Positions 38,420 through 40,696 of a stretch of 40,696 nucleotides of DNA are shown in pieces. Position numbers and translations under genes: made by a program. This DNA is from a virus. Location: IMG/VR virus record IMGVR_UViG_3300038856_000065, positions 1 to 40,696 of that record. One strand, written 5' to 3'. A model generated the notes under the pieces. That model did not search any database. It saw only the letters and a program-made list of their open reading frames with translations, and had not been told where the DNA came from. Numbering within the stretch: the stretch's first letter is position 1; each line of letters opens with the position of its first letter.

Positions 38420-38797
38420 ATGAAAACACCAGACTACATCCCATTAGCATCAGTGTTCGATAACATCGAGATAATCGAGGTTGACAGAATTAAACACACA
38501 GCAATTATCAACGATCAAACGTGCCAATACAACCTTGATCTTGACACGACCTATTTTGAGGCATACGTAGCAAAAAAAGGACTACTGATCATTGAGCGTA
38601 CTGAAAGATACTACACCATGACGCCTGTTTTTGTGAAACGTGAAATATCCTACCAAACATGGAAGCGGTATAATGTGGACGATAAGGAATTCTCAAGACA
38701 CCTTGAAATGTTTTTTCTTGAGATGCGAGAGAGGCGTCTACGTGACCTGCTTAATGATATACCAATGGCCGACAGGCAATTAATAGATGAGTTATAA
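38420..38797 (+). CDS. Hypothetical protein, 125 aa
   Basis: A mixed alpha/beta protein: a beta N-terminus (EVDRIKHTAIINDQTCQYNL) and an Arg-rich helical C-terminus (LEMFFLEMRERRLRDLLNDI). First gene after the cassette terminator and upstream of recombination genes. Not recognised. Confidence 0.7.
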   Translation: MKTPDYIPLASVFDNIEIIEVDRIKHTAIINDQTCQYNLDLDTTYFEAYVAKKGLLIIERTERYYTMTPVFVKREISYQTWKRYNVDDKEFSRHLEMFFLEMRERRLRDLLNDIPMADRQLIDEL

Positions 38798-38815
38798 ACA
38801 GTTAAACCAGAAACC

Positions 38816-38950
38816 ATGACAATCATAGAATTTACATACGTTGTACTTCTGTGCACGGCTACGGCTATATCAGCCTTCTGCTCATTTTCAGCAACAATAT
38901 GGCTCATTCAAGCCGCAAAAAACATCAGAGATGGAAAAAAGAAATCTTAA
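38816..38950 (+). CDS. Small TM protein, 44 aa
   Basis: MTIIEFTYVVLLCTATAISA, then FCSFSATIWLIQ and a basic tail: one or two hydrophobic segments. Its end overlaps the Rad52-like start by 20 bp in another frame. Unknown role. Confidence 0.55.
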   Translation: MTIIEFTYVVLLCTATAISAFCSFSATIWLIQAAKNIRDGKKKS

Positions 38951-39542
38951 GCTACCGACAATGGATGAGCTTCGGAAAGACGAAGAGCTATCCCTTAAAC
39001 AAAATGACCTAATGGTATTACTCAATCAGTCCCCGCCAGTATCATGGGCTAAACCCCACCCTACTGCCAAGAAAAAGGATGAGGTGACGGGTAAATATGA
39101 GCCGGTAAAATACCTGCCCGTAGAACGTGTTGAATGGCTTATGTCAAGAATATTCATTCGGTGGCGATGTGAGGTAACATCAACGCAGCTAATCGGAAAT
39201 AGTGTGGTTGTAGCCGTTCGTGTTCATTACATCTATCCGATTACAGGAGAGTGGGACTGGACTGATGGAGTCGGAGCCTCACCACTTCAAACAGATAGCG
39301 GGGCCGGAGCGATCGACTTCAATAAACTAAAGTCTACAGCTGTTCAAATGGCAGCACCTTCTGCTAAATCATACGCATTCAAAGATGCGTGTGAATGTTT
39401 AGGCAAGATTTTCGGCAAAGACCTCAACCGCCGTGACATTGACTACAACAGCCTTTTCAAGGAACGCGAAGAGCTACGAGAAAAGGTGCATTCAACACCA
39501 GGGGATCAGATGGATGAAACACTATTTAATCAAAATCAATAA
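38931..39542 (+). CDS. Rad52-family single-strand annealing protein
   Basis: ATG 38931 gives 203 aa; the longer frame upstream would overlap the TM gene and lacks motif support. Core: VERVEWLMSRIFIRWRCEV, VVVAVRVHYIYPITGEWDW, DGVGASPLQ (112-120), then STAVQMAAPSAKSYAFKDAC with ECLGKIFGKDLNR: the Rad52/Sak pattern (beta hairpins, GxGxS and long helix with K...A..A..K.ALR). It anneals complementary ssDNA with the RecE-like exonuclease two genes on. If that exonuclease is inactive, the pair may work without resection. Confidence 0.82.
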   Translation: MEKRNLKLPTMDELRKDEELSLKQNDLMVLLNQSPPVSWAKPHPTAKKKDEVTGKYEPVKYLPVERVEWLMSRIFIRWRCEVTSTQLIGNSVVVAVRVHYIYPITGEWDWTDGVGASPLQTDSGAGAIDFNKLKSTAVQMAAPSAKSYAFKDACECLGKIFGKDLNRRDIDYNSLFKEREELREKVHSTPGDQMDETLFNQNQ

Positions 39543-39547
39543 ACGAC

Positions 39548-39901
39548 ATGGGATTAACAACAACACACGGTTGCTGGAATGCGCCTTACAGTTCTTTCAA
39601 TGAATTCAGAGAAAGGCTAGCAAATGAAATAGGTATATCTCTAAGTGACTACTTGGGATATGGTAAAGGAGGGAGTAAGGATTTATCATCAATAGACCAT
39701 AAGATCATGCCCTTGCTAAATCATAGTGATTGCGATGGCATGCTTACGCCTGAAGAATGTAAATCAATTGCAGATGGACTAAATGAAATACTGATCGCCA
39801 TGCGACCAGATGGAAAACAATACTTTATTTATCAGATAGTTAAGTTCAGGGATGGGTGTTTAGACGCTTATTCAAGAGGAGAAGAAGTAGAATTTAATTA
39901 A
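39548..39901 (+). CDS. Conserved phage hypothetical protein, 117 aa
   Basis: Starts MGLTTTHGCWNAPYSSFNEF, continues to LLNHSDCDGMLTPEEC and QIVKFRDGCLDAYSRGEE. This combination is a recurrent phage protein of unknown function; the DxDG-like loop hints at calcium or metal binding. It lies between recombination genes. Confidence 0.78.
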   Translation: MGLTTTHGCWNAPYSSFNEFRERLANEIGISLSDYLGYGKGGSKDLSSIDHKIMPLLNHSDCDGMLTPEECKSIADGLNEILIAMRPDGKQYFIYQIVKFRDGCLDAYSRGEEVEFN

Positions 39902-39911
39902 ACCAATAGTT

Positions 39912-40070
39912 ATGAGAGAAATCATGAAATTACTTTGGACAGAACTCCGAATGCTTGTAGCGGAATTATTCGTTTACCTTGCGCTTAAATCAGCAAGCAA
40001 AAAGCACCCGTCGGGAAGACGGCTGACTGTTACAATTGTCAACTACCTTCAAAACGAACTGAAACAATGA
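39912..40070 (+). CDS. Small basic protein, 52 aa
   Basis: Helical with a hydrophobic part (LRMLVAELFVYLALKSA) and a basic tail (SKKHPSGRRLTVTIV). Its stop overlaps the RecE-like start as ATGA, which ties it to the recombination operon. Unknown role. Confidence 0.62.
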   Translation: MREIMKLLWTELRMLVAELFVYLALKSASKKHPSGRRLTVTIVNYLQNELKQ

Positions 40071-40696
40071 AACCCGGAATCTACGACAACATGCCGATTG
40101 AAGAGTATCACGCTGACAAGCGGATCATTTCTTCAACAGGTGAAAGGCACGCTAAAAGAAGCAGTAGGGACTTCATTCAATACTTGATCACAGAGCAGGA
40201 GAAAATGAGTTGCTTTGATTTCGGTAACGCCTTTGAGATCATGCTCATTGATGCCATTCAAGGAACATTAGAAGCGCAGGATGTGATCGCTGTGTTTGAC
40301 GAAAGTAAACGACCACTCCCGTTGCAGACATTCGGGCAGAAGGATAACAAGCAGTGGAAGATTGACTTCGAAGAAGAGAATAAAGATAAGTACATCATCA
40401 ACCGCCACGGCGAAGAATCACTGGACACGATCAATGAAATGATCCACTCGGTGCTGTCGCGTCCATTACTGAAAGACCTGCTTGAAAACGTTCACTACCA
40501 GAAGTCAATCTTTTGGCAGGATGAGGAAACCGGGCTCATGTGTAAGACCCGGCCCGATGTATCAATGGTCAATAAGAAGGTGCTAGTGAACATTAAGACC
40601 GTTCGTGACGCATCCCCTGAGTTTGTTGCCCGTGAGCTTCGAAACCACGACTACCCGTTACAGGCATGCATGGAAATGGAGGGATCTGTTCAAAGT
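40067..40696 (+). CDS. RecE/PDDEXK_12-like exonuclease, N-terminal part (continues at 1)
   Basis: Starts in an ATGA overlap. Residues 1-50 have the expected MxxxEYHA-like start (MPIEEYHADKRIISSTGERH) of phage RecE homologues. The early helix reads FGNAFEIMLID where the family has G-x-A-x-H; here Glu57 replaces that His. SIFWQDEETGLMCKTRPDV (147-165) leads to the core with D164. The protein is completed across the junction by 1-385 after removing the 127-bp overlap. Confidence 0.85.
   Translation, partial: MKPGIYDNMPIEEYHADKRIISSTGERHAKRSSRDFIQYLITEQEKMSCFDFGNAFEIMLIDAIQGTLEAQDVIAVFDESKRPLPLQTFGQKDNKQWKIDFEEENKDKYIINRHGEESLDTINEMIHSVLSRPLLKDLLENVHYQKSIFWQDEETGLMCKTRPDVSMVNKKVLVNIKTVRDASPEFVARELRNHDYPLQACMEMEGSVQS
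40570..40696. repeat. Terminal direct repeat, right copy
   Basis: Same 127 bases as 1-127. Counting one copy, the genome is 40,569 bp. Confidence 0.95.

Noticed and set aside
1-40696. CRISPR array, IS element, integrase, CI-type repressor or diversity-generating retroelement
   Set aside because: No repeat-spacer series, transposase, tyrosine or serine recombinase, repressor or reverse transcriptase was seen in any frame.

Overview
The window is a complete circular or circularly permuted genome of a tailed phage. Its first and last 127 bases are identical (1-127 = 40570-40696), as expected when an assembler closes a circle, so the unique length is 40,569 bp and a RecE-like gene runs across the ends. 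The host is most likely a member of the Bacteroidota. Perfect TAnnTTTG -7 boxes precede many transcription units, three of them with a TTG 20 bp upstream. Shine-Dalgarno sequences are almost absent and leaders are A-rich. Several gene families (Terminase_3-type TerL, DUF6712-like connector, DUF5675-like, DUF3850-like, KilA-N) fit phages of that phylum. No integrase or CI-type repressor was recognised.

Layout on the circle. (1) Plus-strand early block, 34338 through the junction to 4004: a DUF1376-like replication protein, many small genes joined by ATGA overlaps, a DUF3850-like protein, an RNA polymerase alpha-CTD-like protein, a Rad52-type annealing protein, the RecE-like protein, an HNH endonuclease and an alpha/beta hydrolase. 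(2) Minus-strand late block A, 34203 to 18356: TerS, TerL, a tail-chaperone-like gene with a predicted -1 frameshift, neck and tail genes, the tape measure, then a glycan cassette of four glycosyltransferases, a methyltransferase and an acetyltransferase. (3) Plus-strand accessory block, 14962 to 18355: small membrane proteins, an unusual tRNA-like gene, a second larger tRNA-shaped RNA candidate, secreted proteins and a prohibitin-tail-like lipoprotein. (4) Minus-strand late block B, 14835 to 6498: protease-scaffold, major capsid protein, a tube-like protein, portal, connector, tail-fibre genes including an SGNH-esterase spike, and holin-like proteins. (5) Minus-strand lysis-like group, 5563 to 3993: DUF5675-like protein, KilA-N protein and an overlapping spanin-like pair. 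Two short plus-strand cassettes (5631-5954 and 6139-6438) lie between blocks 4 and 5.

Control signals are unusually readable. Three late units (TerS, protease, DUF5675) have a TAnnTTTG box only 3-5 nt before the ATG, which implies leaderless messages. Two divergent regions share the same inverted-box geometry. An 88-bp promoter segment and a 29-bp terminator are each repeated around two unrelated small genes, giving two moron-like cassettes. Intrinsic terminators follow TerL, the tube-like gene and several small-gene units.

The observations most worth following are: the tRNA-shaped RNA at 15913-16067 beside an odd tRNA; the T9 frameshift in the tail-chaperone-like gene; a RecE homologue that lacks two expected active-site residues; the duplicated gene triplets at 2051-2972 and 35915-36755; the glycan cassette inside the late operon; and a possible small RNA antisense to the late operon at 27848-27909.
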